Shown piece by piece: positions 41,697 to 50,113 of a stretch of 64,000 bases of DNA (position 1 is the first letter of the stretch; the number at the start of each line of letters is the position of its first letter). The notes below the pieces were generated by a model, which saw only the letters and a program-made list of their open reading frames with translations, had not been told where the DNA came from and did not search any database. This stretch comes from Amycolatopsis nalaikhensis (GTDB taxonomy: Bacteria; Actinomycetota; Actinomycetes; Mycobacteriales; Pseudonocardiaceae): assembly GCF_030264295.1 (NCBI RefSeq), contig NZ_CP127173.1:6703501-6767500 (forward strand), given 5' to 3'. Both the position numbers and the translations under genes were made by a program.

Positions 41697-43012
41697 AGCC
41701 GCACCGCCCGGTTCTCCGTCCAGCACGTCAACGGCCGCAGGCCCGCCGGGCTCCACTCGCCCGCCACCGTCACCGGGTTGCCCGCCGACATCGCCAACAA
41801 TGCCCACGGGAACGCGTACGGCACCAGCGGCAGCGCCGTTCCGTCCTTTTCGGACAGACACCACCCGCCCGCGTGCTCGGCCGGGGTCACGCCGGACAGC
41901 AGCACCGGCCAGCGCTCCAGCCACGGGTCCGCCGCCATCGCCCGCGCGTACGCCTCCAGCGCCTCCGCGATCGAACCGCCCTCCGCCGACGGTGCCGCCG
42001 ACGGGATCTCGCGCTCCGCCACCAGGGCCCGCAACGGCGCCGCGCCCGGGTAGAACGCCAGCTCGGCCGACAGCGAATGCCCTGGTGGCAACGAAGAATC
42101 CAGCGGACGGCCCGGCGGTGCGAACGACAGCACCAGCGCGTCCCGGCCCGTGCGGCGGCCGCGCAGCCACGTGCGGCGGGTGAGCAGCCGGTCGTTCTCC
42201 TCGTCGGCCGCGCCCGTGATCAGCCATTCGTCCGCGACCCGCTCGCCGCTCTCCAGCACTCGTGCCGTCTCCACCGAGAACCCGAGCCGCGTGCGGACCG
42301 TGTCCGCCAACGCTGGTGGCAGCGCGTCCAGCCGCGTCGCCGCGTCCGCCAGCAAGTACAGCAGTGACAGCTCGCCGAGCAACGCCTCCGGCCAGTCGCG
42401 GCGGCCCACGATCCCGGCCGCCCGCCGCAGGCCGCCCGCCAGGCCGGACGCTTGTGCGTCGACCATTCGGGCGGCGACCGTGCGCAGTTCCTCGCCGCCG
42501 CCGCGCTCGAATCCCGCGAAGCCCGCGCCGATCCGGTCGGTCAGCCAGATCTTCAGCTCGGCCACGCCGCCTTCGACGCGCGCGGCCCGCTCGCCCGCGC
42601 GGCGGGCGGCCGCCTCTTCGTCCTTCGGCCCGGCCGCCTCCGCACGTTTCTCGGCCCGCCGGGCGCGGTCGGCGCGTTCGAGCAGCCAGGAGTGCACCCA
42701 CTCCGGCGGCTCCCCAGTGTCGATCCGCCCGGCCGCCCACAGCATCAGCAGGCCCAGCGCGTGCTTGCACGGGAACTTCCGGCTGGGACAGGAACACCGG
42801 AACGCGGGCTCGGCGAGCTCGACGCACGTCTGGTACGGCTTCTTGCCGCTGCCCTGGCAGAAGCCCCACACGGCATCTTCGGACGCGCCCGCGCCCGTCC
42901 ACCTCGCCGGCACGGCGAGCGCCCGGCCCGCCTTCTCCGACGCGGGATCCGGCGCGAGCCCGGCCACGCGTTCCGCGGTCCACGGCACCGCCGTCACCAC
43001 CTGTCCCCCCAC
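41693..43012 (-). CDS. SWIM zinc-finger protein (YehQ-like)
   Basis: The 439-residue protein has one SWIM finger, CSCPSRKFPCKH at residues 73-84 (C-x-C-x6-C-x-H), preceded by FCQGSGKKPYQTCVEL. SWIM fingers bind nucleic acid or protein. The rest is helical with no further motif. I chose GTG 43012, five to six bases after a GAGGGAG site; it is the first gene of the operon, so the promoter should lie in 43013-43079. Tail residues GLRPLTCWTENRAVRL precede the overlap with DUF5691. Confidence 0.88.
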   Translation of the reverse strand: MGGQVVTAVPWTAERVAGLAPDPASEKAGRALAVPARWTGAGASEDAVWGFCQGSGKKPYQTCVELAEPAFRCSCPSRKFPCKHALGLLMLWAAGRIDTGEPPEWVHSWLLERADRARRAEKRAEAAGPKDEEAAARRAGERAARVEGGVAELKIWLTDRIGAGFAGFERGGGEELRTVAARMVDAQASGLAGGLRRAAGIVGRRDWPEALLGELSLLYLLADAATRLDALPPALADTVRTRLGFSVETARVLESGERVADEWLITGAADEENDRLLTRRTWLRGRRTGRDALVLSFAPPGRPLDSSLPPGHSLSAELAFYPGAAPLRALVAEREIPSAAPSAEGGSIAEALEAYARAMAADPWLERWPVLLSGVTPAEHAGGWCLSEKDGTALPLVPYAFPWALLAMSAGNPVTVAGEWSPAGLRPLTCWTENRAVRL

Positions 43013-43079
43013 TGTGCTCCCTCGGTTTCGGGTACTGGTGCAGCATGCCAGCCCCCACCGACATTTTCCGGCGGCCGAG

Positions 43080-43097
43080 TATCCTAGTGCTAGGATA
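43080..43097. promoter_or_regulatory. PadR-type operator
   Basis: TATCCTAG and CTAGGATA form a perfect 8-bp inverted repeat around TG, ending five bases before the GTG start of the PadR gene. It is a strong autoregulatory site and lies 67 bp from the start of the divergent SWIM-led operon, so PadR could affect that too. Confidence 0.75.
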
Positions 43098-43102
43098 GCG
43101 AC

Positions 43103-43615
43103 GTGCTCACGGACGCGGAACTGACCGTGCTCGGCCTGGTGGTCGAGCGGCCGAGGCACGGCTACGAGCTGGACGAGGTCGTCTCGCAGCGCGGCATGCG
43201 CGACTGGACCGCGCTCGGCTTCAGCTCGATCTACTACGTGCTCGGCAAGCTCCGCGACCGCGGCCTGATCACCGAGGTGGCGGGGGACCGCGCGCACGCC
43301 AAGGCCAAGAAGACGTACACGGCCACCGACGCGGGCCGCAAAGCCTGCGCGGCCGCGGCGGAGGCCGCGATCGCCGAACTGCGCCCGGTGCACCCGCCCG
43401 TGCTGGTCGGGCTGGCCAACAGCCCGGTCGTCCCGCCCGATCGGCTCGCCGCCGCGCTGACCCGGCGCGCGGAAGCGGTCGAGGAACGGCTGGCCGAGGT
43501 GCGGCGCGCGGCGGCGGCCCAGCCGGACGTCCCGCCGTTCGTCCGGGCGATCTTCGACTACTCCATCACGCAGCTCGAAGCCGAAGCCCAGTGGCTGGCC
43601 GGGAGGACGTCCTGA
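43103..43615 (+). CDS. PadR-family transcriptional regulator
   Basis: The 170-residue protein is a PadR repressor: LTVLGLVVERPRHGYELDE at the N-terminus, then FSSIYYVLGKLRDRGLI in the recognition helix and wing, with a long C-terminal dimerisation helix (RRAEAVEERLAEVRRAAAA). GTG 43103 lies right after a perfect palindrome that is probably its own operator. It is cotranscribed with a GyrI-like small-molecule-binding protein through a TGATG overlap. Confidence 0.92.
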   Translation: MLTDAELTVLGLVVERPRHGYELDEVVSQRGMRDWTALGFSSIYYVLGKLRDRGLITEVAGDRAHAKAKKTYTATDAGRKACAAAAEAAIAELRPVHPPVLVGLANSPVVPPDRLAAALTRRAEAVEERLAEVRRAAAAQPDVPPFVRAIFDYSITQLEAEAQWLAGRTS

Positions 43616-44214
43616 TGCCGTACGACCTCAAGAAAGACCTGAAGCAGTTCTACGCGCCGAAGAACACGGACTGGGCCCTGGTCGAGGTGCCCGAGCAGCG
43701 GTTCCTCGCGATCGACGGTCAGGGCAACCCGAACACCGCCGAAAGCTACAAGCGGGCCGTCGAAGCTCTCTACAGCTTCGCGTACACGATCAAGATGGCG
43801 GCGAAGCAGCGTGGCGAGGACTTCGTCGTCGGCCCGCTGGAAGGCCTGTGGTGGGCCGACGACTACGCCGCCTTCACCGTGCGTGCCAAGGATTCCTGGC
43901 AGTGGACGATGCTCATCGCGCAACCGCCGTGGGTCGGTCAGGCCGAGGTCGACGAAGCCCGGGAAGCCGTGCGGCACAAGAAGAAGATCGACGCGCCGGT
44001 CCGGCTCGAGACCCTGACCGAAGGCAAGTGCGCCCAGGCACTCCACGTCGGTTCATACGACGACGAGGGCCCGCTGCTCGCCCGCCTGCACGACGAGTAC
44101 CTGCCCGAGCAGGGCTTGAAGCCGACCGGCCTGCACCACGAGATCTACCTCGGCGACCCGCGCCGAGTCGAGCCCGCGAGGCTCAAAACCGTGCTGCGGC
44201 AGCCGGTCGGCTGA
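43615..44214 (+). CDS. GyrI-like small-molecule-binding protein
   Basis: The 199-residue protein opens YDLKKDLKQFYAPKNTDW and contains VEVPEQRFLAIDGQGNP, typical of the GyrI-like family, with GKCAQALHVGSYDDEGPLL near the end, the strand that lines the ligand pocket in BmrR/GyrI-fold proteins. Members bind or hydrolyse hydrophobic drugs and act beside PadR or MerR regulators. The ATG overlaps the PadR stop, with GGGAGG upstream inside the PadR gene. Confidence 0.9.
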   Translation: MPYDLKKDLKQFYAPKNTDWALVEVPEQRFLAIDGQGNPNTAESYKRAVEALYSFAYTIKMAAKQRGEDFVVGPLEGLWWADDYAAFTVRAKDSWQWTMLIAQPPWVGQAEVDEAREAVRHKKKIDAPVRLETLTEGKCAQALHVGSYDDEGPLLARLHDEYLPEQGLKPTGLHHEIYLGDPRRVEPARLKTVLRQPVG

Positions 44215-44218
44215 TCCG

Positions 44219-46285
44219 TCAGTACTCCGACGTCGCGGGCCAGGTGTCGTCGTGCAGGAGGCGCTTGAGGATCTTGCCCGTCGCGTTGCGCGGCAGGTCC
44301 GGCACGAAGTAGACGTCCCGCGGCACCGCGAACCGGGCCAGGCGCTGGTGGATGTAGGCCCGGATGTCCTCCGCGTGCAGCGAAGCGCCGCGCCGCGGCA
44401 CGACGTACGCCGCGAGGCGCTGGCCCCACTCCGCGTCCGCCACCCCGACCACCGCCGCGTCGTGCACGCCGGGCAGCGCGACCAGCGCCTCTTCCACCGG
44501 GCGCGGGAACACGTTCTCGCCGCCGGAGACGATCATCTCGTCGGCCCGGCCGGTGACGAACAGGCGGCCCGCCGCGTCGAGGTAACCGACGTCGCCGGTG
44601 GCCATCAGGTCCGCCGCGCGCGCCGGATCCGTGCCGTTCGTGTAGCCGTCGAAGAGCATGTCGTTGCCGACGAAGATCTGGCCTTCGCCGCCCGGCGGCA
44701 CCGGCTTGCGGTCTTCGTCGAGGATCGCGACGCGGGTGCCGAGCGGGCAGCGGCCCGCGGTGGTCGGCGCCGCGCGCAGGTCGGCCGGGCCGGCGATGCT
44801 CGCCCACGACACCTCGGTCGAGCCGTAGAAGTTGTAGAGGACGTCGCCGAAGGTGTCCATGAACTGCGTGACGAACGCGCCGGACATCGCCGAGCCGCTG
44901 CTCGCGACGATCCGCAGCGACGAAAGGTCGTAGCGCGCGCGGACCCGCTCGGGCAGGTCCATGATGCGCTGCAGCATGATCGGCACGGCGAACAGCGCGT
45001 CGCACTTCTGCTCGGCGATCGTCCGCAACGTCTCTTCGGCGTCGAACTTGCGGATCATCGCCAGCGACGCGCGCAGGGCCATGCCGATCTGCATCGCCGC
45101 GAGGCCCCAGCTGTGGAACAGCGGCGCCGCGACGAGGATCCGGTCGCCCGCCCGCAGCGGGATGCTGTCGAGGATCGCCGCGGCGGCGCTCAGCCCCTTC
45201 GGGGTCGGGCGGCGCGCGCCCTTCGGCGTTCCGGTGGTGCCGGAGGTGAGCACGACCAGGCGGCCCGGCCGCTCGACGGGCTTGGGCGGGTCGGCGGGCG
45301 CGGCGTGGATCAGCTCGTCGACGGTCGGGTAGCCGGCGTCGGCGTCCGGCCAGGTGCTGATCCGGGCGAACTCGCCCGGCACGTTCGCGATGGTCTGCGC
45401 GAACTCGTCGTCGGCCAGCACGGCGGCGGGCTCGTGCTCGGCCAGCACGTCCTTCACCGAGGCCGCGGACAGGCCGGTGTTCAGCAGGATGACGTCGGCG
45501 CCGAGCTTGCTGGCGGCGACGAACGACTCGACCATCGCGGCGTGGTTGCGGCACATCAGCGCGATCCGGTCGCGCTCGCCGACACCCAGCTCGCTCAGCG
45601 CGTTGGCGAGCCGGTCGCTGCGCTCCTGGACTTGGCGGAAGGTACGGAGGCTGCGCTCGTCGTGCAGGGCGGGCTCGTCGGGGACGCGCGCGGCGGCGGC
45701 CTGGTAACCGCCCGCGACGGTCGCGCCCCACTGCGCGAGGGAGTTGAGCTGGCGGGCGAGCTTGTCGGGCCGCGCCGGGCTGAGCACACCGGCGCGCAGC
45801 AGCACGCTCGTGGTGCGCAGCTTGGTGGCCTTGTTCCCGTCGCGGTCGGCGTCGGGGTCGGGCTCGCCGGACAGATGCAGGTCGAGGCGGCGGGCGAGGG
45901 TGCGGAGGTCCTTCTTCACCGACGACACCAGGTCGAGGTGCGACGGCGGCAGCATCATCCGGACGAACAGCTCGGTCCGGCCACCGGCCAGGGGTCTCAG
46001 CTCGACGGAAACCCACGTGCCCTCGTCCGGGATGCCGCACCAGACGACGTGCTCGCCGGGCCGGTACACGACGGCCTGGACCTGCGCTTCGAACATCGGC
46101 CCGCGCTCGGGGACGATCCGGACGACGGCTTTCGGCCCGCGGCCGCGCCCGGCCGGCTCCTGGACCTCGCACCAGCTGATCTCCGGCACGAACCGCGAAT
46201 ACCACTCCGGCGATCCGACGATCTGCCACACCACGTCCGGCGTGTGCCCGACAACGGCACTCGCTTCGACTACATCGTCACGCAT
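44219..46285 (-). CDS. SRPBCC-acyl-CoA ligase fusion
   Basis: The 688-residue protein joins two domains. Residues 1 to about 130 form an SRPBCC (START-like) lipid-binding domain: VVGHTPDVVWQIVGSPEWY, then VVWCGIPDEGTWVSVEL. From about 170 it is an AMP-forming acyl-CoA synthetase with TSGTTGTPKGARR binding ATP, YGSTE, GRADEMIVSGGENVFP and the acyl-transfer Lys in RNATGKILKR. It would activate a fatty or aromatic acid with ATP and CoA; the START domain may present a lipophilic acid. ATG 46285 follows AAGGG; an upstream in-frame start at 46318 exists but looks weaker. Such a fusion is uncommon among ligases I know. Confidence 0.88.
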   Translation of the reverse strand: MRDDVVEASAVVGHTPDVVWQIVGSPEWYSRFVPEISWCEVQEPAGRGRGPKAVVRIVPERGPMFEAQVQAVVYRPGEHVVWCGIPDEGTWVSVELRPLAGGRTELFVRMMLPPSHLDLVSSVKKDLRTLARRLDLHLSGEPDPDADRDGNKATKLRTTSVLLRAGVLSPARPDKLARQLNSLAQWGATVAGGYQAAAARVPDEPALHDERSLRTFRQVQERSDRLANALSELGVGERDRIALMCRNHAAMVESFVAASKLGADVILLNTGLSAASVKDVLAEHEPAAVLADDEFAQTIANVPGEFARISTWPDADAGYPTVDELIHAAPADPPKPVERPGRLVVLTSGTTGTPKGARRPTPKGLSAAAAILDSIPLRAGDRILVAAPLFHSWGLAAMQIGMALRASLAMIRKFDAEETLRTIAEQKCDALFAVPIMLQRIMDLPERVRARYDLSSLRIVASSGSAMSGAFVTQFMDTFGDVLYNFYGSTEVSWASIAGPADLRAAPTTAGRCPLGTRVAILDEDRKPVPPGGEGQIFVGNDMLFDGYTNGTDPARAADLMATGDVGYLDAAGRLFVTGRADEMIVSGGENVFPRPVEEALVALPGVHDAAVVGVADAEWGQRLAAYVVPRRGASLHAEDIRAYIHQRLARFAVPRDVYFVPDLPRNATGKILKRLLHDDTWPATSEY

Positions 46286-46399
46286 CGTCTCTGCCCTTAC
46301 CGCACTGTCACCGAACACACGTTCAGGTCACGAAGGCGTCACAGTAGCAGCAAACGGGTGATCACGGATACTCCGAACGGCCAGATACCGGAGAGTAAC

Positions 46400-46429
46400 G
46401 GACACTCGTAGTAGGTCTTCCTAGTGTCC
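46400..46429. terminator. Bulged hairpin downstream of the WYL regulator
   Basis: GGACACT at 46400-46406 pairs with AGTGTCC at 46423-46429, and TAGG/CCTA at 46412-46423 form an inner stem around TCTT. On the minus strand it lies about 50 bases after the WYL gene stop and upstream of the ligase gene. It may terminate the former or regulate the latter. Confidence 0.4.
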
Positions 46430-46479
46430 ACTATGGATCGATAAACGGCGTTCACCGAGCATAACCGCGACAGCGGCAC

Positions 46480-47418
46480 TCAGCGCGCATAGCGGGCGAC
46501 CAGTTCCGAACCGAGCCGCGCGAGTTCGGAGCGCACCGAATCGGGCCCCTCCACCTCGACGAGCGCGCCCCATCCCGCCAGCTCCTGGGCGATCATGATC
46601 GGCGCGGGCGCCGCGACCCGCACCCGGACGCGGTCGCCGGGCAGGTCGGCGACCGGCTCGCAGTGCCTGCCGAACCGGCCCCGAATGACGTCGAGGTGGC
46701 GGCGGGCGAGCACGACGTCGGCGGTCAGGAGCGAACGGCGCTGCTCGACCTCCTCGACGACCTCGTCCCACACCGCGGCCAGCTCCAGGTCGGACGGGCG
46801 ATCGGCGGGCTCGTCGGTCGGGACGGCCGCGACCACCCGGTCCACCCGGAACGTCCGGCGGCCCTTGGCGGTCCCGGCGACGAGGTACCAGACGTCGTCC
46901 TTGTCGACCAGGCCCCACGGGTCGACGAGGCGTTCGGACGGCTGCCGCCCGCCGTAGGTGAGCCGGACCTTCCGCCGCGCGATGACGGCGTCCCGCAGCA
47001 GCTCGACCATCGGCGGCCGGTCCTTCGGGCGCTCGCCCCAGCCCGCCTGGTCGACGACGACGGCGTCCGCGGCGGCTTCGGCCTCCGCCCGGAACGTGCC
47101 GGGCAGCGCGCCCATCAGCTTCCGCAGCGCGGACTTGACCTCCGGTGCGGCGGTCGCGGCCGGGCCCGCCAGGAGGAAGAGAGCACGCGCTTCGCGGGCG
47201 CTCAGGCCGGAGAGGTCGGTCCGCGCGCCGCCGACGAGCTGCCAGCCGCCCCCGCGGCCCGGCTGCGGGTAGACGGGCACCCCGGCCGCGGAGAGCGCTT
47301 CGAGGTCGCGGCGCGCGGTGGCGACGGAAACCTCCAGCTCCCGGGCCAGCTCGCCCGCCGTGACGCGGCCGCGGGTCTGCATCAGCAGGAGGGTGGCCAC
47401 GAGGCGGTCGGCGCGCAT
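46480..47418 (-). CDS. HTH/WYL-domain transcriptional regulator
   Basis: The 312-residue protein has an N-terminal DeoR/HTH_11-type winged helix (RLVATLLLMQTRGRVTAGEL, ELEVSVATARRDLEALSAAG) and a WYL effector domain (RRKVRLTYGGRQPSERLVDP, WGLVDKDDVWYLVAG, TFRVDRVV). WYL domains bind ligands or nucleic acids and control many stress genes. It is divergent from a VOC-family gene, with a large palindrome in the 86-bp gap; regulation of that gene is likely. Confidence 0.92.
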   Translation of the reverse strand: MRADRLVATLLLMQTRGRVTAGELARELEVSVATARRDLEALSAAGVPVYPQPGRGGGWQLVGGARTDLSGLSAREARALFLLAGPAATAAPEVKSALRKLMGALPGTFRAEAEAAADAVVVDQAGWGERPKDRPPMVELLRDAVIARRKVRLTYGGRQPSERLVDPWGLVDKDDVWYLVAGTAKGRRTFRVDRVVAAVPTDEPADRPSDLELAAVWDEVVEEVEQRRSLLTADVVLARRHLDVIRGRFGRHCEPVADLPGDRVRVRVAAPAPIMIAQELAGWGALVEVEGPDSVRSELARLGSELVARYAR

Positions 47419-47436
47419 GGGGGAAGTCTGGCAAAC

Positions 47437-47461
47437 AAAGTGCTCACTCGGTGCGCACTTT
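47437..47461. promoter_or_regulatory. WYL-regulator operator, 25-bp palindrome
   Basis: AAAGTGC at 47437-47443 and GCACTTT at 47455-47461 are perfect arms; inner CAC and GTG triplets (47445-47447 and 47451-47453) are also symmetric. Ten of twelve possible base pairs match. It sits between the divergent WYL and VOC genes. Confidence 0.75.
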
Positions 47462-47504
47462 CACTCCGCATGCTGTCGCCACCACTGATTCGGAAGGAGC
47501 AGAC

Positions 47505-47897
47505 ATGCTGCGAGGGATGGCCACCGTTTCGTACTTCGCCGACGACCACGAGGCCGCGAAGAAGTGGTACGCGGAGTTCCTGGGCGTCGAGCCGTACTTC
47601 CACCGCCCCGGATACGCCGAGTTCCGCATCGGCGACTACCAGCACGAACTCGGGCTCATCGACCGAAAGTACGTGCCGGCGGGCGCGGGCGGGCCGAGCG
47701 GCGAGATCGTCTACTGGCACGTCGACGACCTCGAGGCGACGGTCGCCCGCCTGCACGAGCTGGGCGCGAAGGAACACGAGCCGATCACCGAGCGCGGACC
47801 CGGGTTCGTGACGGCGTCGGTCGTCGACCCCTTCGGCAACGTCCTCGGCGTCATGACGAACGCGCACTACCTTTCGGTGCTGCGGCAAGGCTCATGA
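47505..47897 (+). CDS. VOC-superfamily (glyoxalase-like) protein
   Basis: The 130-residue protein is a single VOC unit with two beta-alpha-beta3 modules: TVSYFADDHEAAKKWYAEFL, then FRIGDYQHELGLIDRK and VYWHVDDLEATVARLHELGA, ending VDPFGNVLGVM. His and Glu at expected metal positions are present (H-E in the QHELGL strand). It may be a dioxygenase, a glyoxalase or an antibiotic-binding protein. ATG 47505 has GGAAGGAG six bases upstream. Divergent WYL control is likely. Confidence 0.9.
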   Translation: MLRGMATVSYFADDHEAAKKWYAEFLGVEPYFHRPGYAEFRIGDYQHELGLIDRKYVPAGAGGPSGEIVYWHVDDLEATVARLHELGAKEHEPITERGPGFVTASVVDPFGNVLGVMTNAHYLSVLRQGS

Positions 47898-47999
47898 GCC
47901 GGTAGCCCGCCTTGTGTCGGCCCGAGCCACCGGATCTTCCGCACTTGTGGGGCTCACGCACATACCCAGCGACCGGCGTCACGCTTACCGTTCCCGTCC

Positions 48000-48749
48000 A
48001 TGACCAGCGATCTGGACGGGCGCACCGCCCTCGTCACCGGCGGGGCCTCCGGCATCGGCCTGGCCTGCGTCCGGGCCCTCGCCGCCGCCGGGGCCAAGGT
48101 GCACGTCGTCGACGTCGACCGCGAGCGGGCCGAAGCCGCCGCGAGCGAGGTCGGCGGCTGGGCGCACTCCGTCGACCTCACCGAGTCCGGCGCCGTCGAG
48201 CGGCTGCCGGGCGAGGTGGACGTCCTCGTCAACAACGCCGGGATCCAGCACGTCGCCCCGCTCGAGGACTTCCCGCCGGACGTCTTCGCGCGGATCCAAA
48301 CCCTCATGGTCACGGCGCCTTTCCTCCTCATCCGGCACACGCTCCCGTCGATGTACGCGCGCGGCTGGGGGCGGATCGTCAACATGTCGAGCGTCCACGG
48401 GCTGCGCGCCTCCGCCTACAAAGCCGCGTACGTCACCGCGAAGCACGGCCTCGAGGGCCTCTCCAAGGTCGCCGCGCTCGAGGGAGCCGAACACGGCGTC
48501 ACCAGCAACTGCGTCAACCCCGGGTACGTCCGCACCCCCTTGGTCGACGGGCAGATCGACGCCCAGGCCGCCGAGCACGACGTCCCGCGCGAGGACGTCG
48601 TCGCCGAGGTCCTGCTCAAGCGCGCGGCGATCAAGAAGCTCATCGAACCCGAGGACGTCGCTTCCCTGGTGGTGTGGCTGTGCTCCCCGCGCGCCGGCCA
48701 CGTCACCGGGGCCTCCATCCCGCTCGACGGCGGCTGGACCGCCGCCTGA
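48000..48749 (+). CDS. 3-hydroxybutyrate dehydrogenase-like SDR
   Basis: The 249-residue protein is a classical short-chain dehydrogenase with TGGASGIG at residues 14-21, NNAG, catalytic Ser in NMSSVHGL and Tyr/Lys in YVTAKHG. The run VHGLRAS..KAAYVTAKHGLEGL and IQHVAPLEDFP matches bacterial D-3-hydroxybutyrate dehydrogenases closely. It oxidises 3-hydroxybutyrate to acetoacetate with NAD. It is followed 34 bp later by an organic-acid permease and a GAF/PucR regulator, making a small uptake-and-use operon. Confidence 0.88.
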   Translation: MTSDLDGRTALVTGGASGIGLACVRALAAAGAKVHVVDVDRERAEAAASEVGGWAHSVDLTESGAVERLPGEVDVLVNNAGIQHVAPLEDFPPDVFARIQTLMVTAPFLLIRHTLPSMYARGWGRIVNMSSVHGLRASAYKAAYVTAKHGLEGLSKVAALEGAEHGVTSNCVNPGYVRTPLVDGQIDAQAAEHDVPREDVVAEVLLKRAAIKKLIEPEDVASLVVWLCSPRAGHVTGASIPLDGGWTAA

Positions 48750-48783
48750 AATCCCGCCCGACCACAAGGAAGTGGAGCCCGCA

Positions 48784-50112
48784 GTGAGCCAACCCCACCG
48801 GTCGGCGATCGCCAAGATCGTCGGCGCGAGCCTGATCGGCACCACCATCGAGTGGTACGACTTCTTCCTCTACACCTCCGCCGCCGCGCTGGTGTTCAAC
48901 AAGTTGTTCTTCCCGACGGCGGACCCGCTCACCGGCACGCTGCTGGCGTTCCTGACCTACGCCGTCGGGTTCCTCGCCCGGCCGGTCGGCGGCCTCGTCT
49001 TCGGCCACTTCGGGGACCGGCTCGGCCGGAAGAAGCTCCTCGTCGTCAGCCTGGTGCTGATGGGCGGCTCGACGTGCCTGATGGGCGTCCTGCCGACGTA
49101 CGCCAGCGCGGGTGTCGCGGCTCCACTCCTGCTCACGCTGCTTCGCCTCGTCCAGGGCTTCGCGCTCGGCGGGGAATGGGGTGGCGCGGTGCTGATCGTC
49201 TCCGAGCACGGTGACGACCGCCGCCGCGGGTTCTGGGCGAGCTGGCCGCAGTGCGGCGCGCCCGGCGGCAACCTCCTCGCGACGGCCGTGCTGGCGATCC
49301 TGTCCGCGACGCAGTCCGACGCGACGTTCCTGTCGTGGGGCTGGCGCGTCCCGTTCCTGCTCTCGGGCGTGCTGCTGCTGATCGGGCTGTGGATCCGGCT
49401 GGCCGTCGCGGAATCGCCGGTGTTCCTCGCCGCCCAGGCGCAGGCGGAGGCGCGGACCGAGAAGCACGTCCCGGTCGTCGACGTCTTCCGCGACAGCTGG
49501 CGCCAGGTGCTGATCACGATCGGCGCCCGGATGGCCGAGAACGTCTCGTACTACGTGCTGACCGCGTTCATCCTGGTCTACGTCACGACCGGGCTGCACC
49601 TGCCGAAGGGCGTCGGCCTCAGCGCCGTGCTCATCGGCTCGGCCGTGCACTTCGTGACGATCCCGGTGTGGGGCGCGCTGTCCGACCGCATCGGCCGGCG
49701 CCCGGTCTACCTGACCGGCGCGATCGGGATGGCCGTGTGGGGCTTCGCGTTCTTCGCGCTGCTGGACACGAAGTCGTCGGCGGTGATCGTGCTGGCCACG
49801 ATCGTCGGGCTGGTGCTGCACGGCGCGATGTACGGGCCGCAGGCCGCGTTCTTCGCCGAGCAGTTCCCGACCCGCGTGCGCTACACCGGGCTCTCGGTCG
49901 GCGGGCAGCTGTCCTCGATCGCGGCCGGGGCCGTCGCGCCGCTGATCGCCGTCGCGCTGTTCTCGGCTTGGAAGAGCACGGTGCCGGTGTCGCTGTACGT
50001 CGCGGCGATGTGCCTGCTCACGGTGATCGCGCTGCTCGCCGCCCGCGAGACGCGCGGCCAGTCGCTGCACGACGACAGCGTCGACGCGGAAGCGGCGACC
50101 GTTTCGCCCTAG
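48784..50112 (+). CDS. MFS metabolite:H+ symporter (MHS family)
   Basis: The 442-residue protein has 12 hydrophobic helices. TIEWYDFFLYTSAAALVFN in helix 1, FGHFGDRLGRKK in the loop 2-3 motif, LVQGFALGGEWGGAVL in helix 4 and WGALSDRIGRRPVYL mark the MHS subfamily of proton symporters for organic acids (shikimate, citrate, proline/betaine). With the adjacent 3-hydroxybutyrate dehydrogenase the likely substrate is 3-hydroxybutyrate or acetoacetate. I chose GTG 48784; GTG 48772 is also in frame but lies too close to AAGGA. Confidence 0.88.
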   Translation: MSQPHRSAIAKIVGASLIGTTIEWYDFFLYTSAAALVFNKLFFPTADPLTGTLLAFLTYAVGFLARPVGGLVFGHFGDRLGRKKLLVVSLVLMGGSTCLMGVLPTYASAGVAAPLLLTLLRLVQGFALGGEWGGAVLIVSEHGDDRRRGFWASWPQCGAPGGNLLATAVLAILSATQSDATFLSWGWRVPFLLSGVLLLIGLWIRLAVAESPVFLAAQAQAEARTEKHVPVVDVFRDSWRQVLITIGARMAENVSYYVLTAFILVYVTTGLHLPKGVGLSAVLIGSAVHFVTIPVWGALSDRIGRRPVYLTGAIGMAVWGFAFFALLDTKSSAVIVLATIVGLVLHGAMYGPQAAFFAEQFPTRVRYTGLSVGGQLSSIAAGAVAPLIAVALFSAWKSTVPVSLYVAAMCLLTVIALLAARETRGQSLHDDSVDAEAATVSP

Positions 50113-50113
50113 C

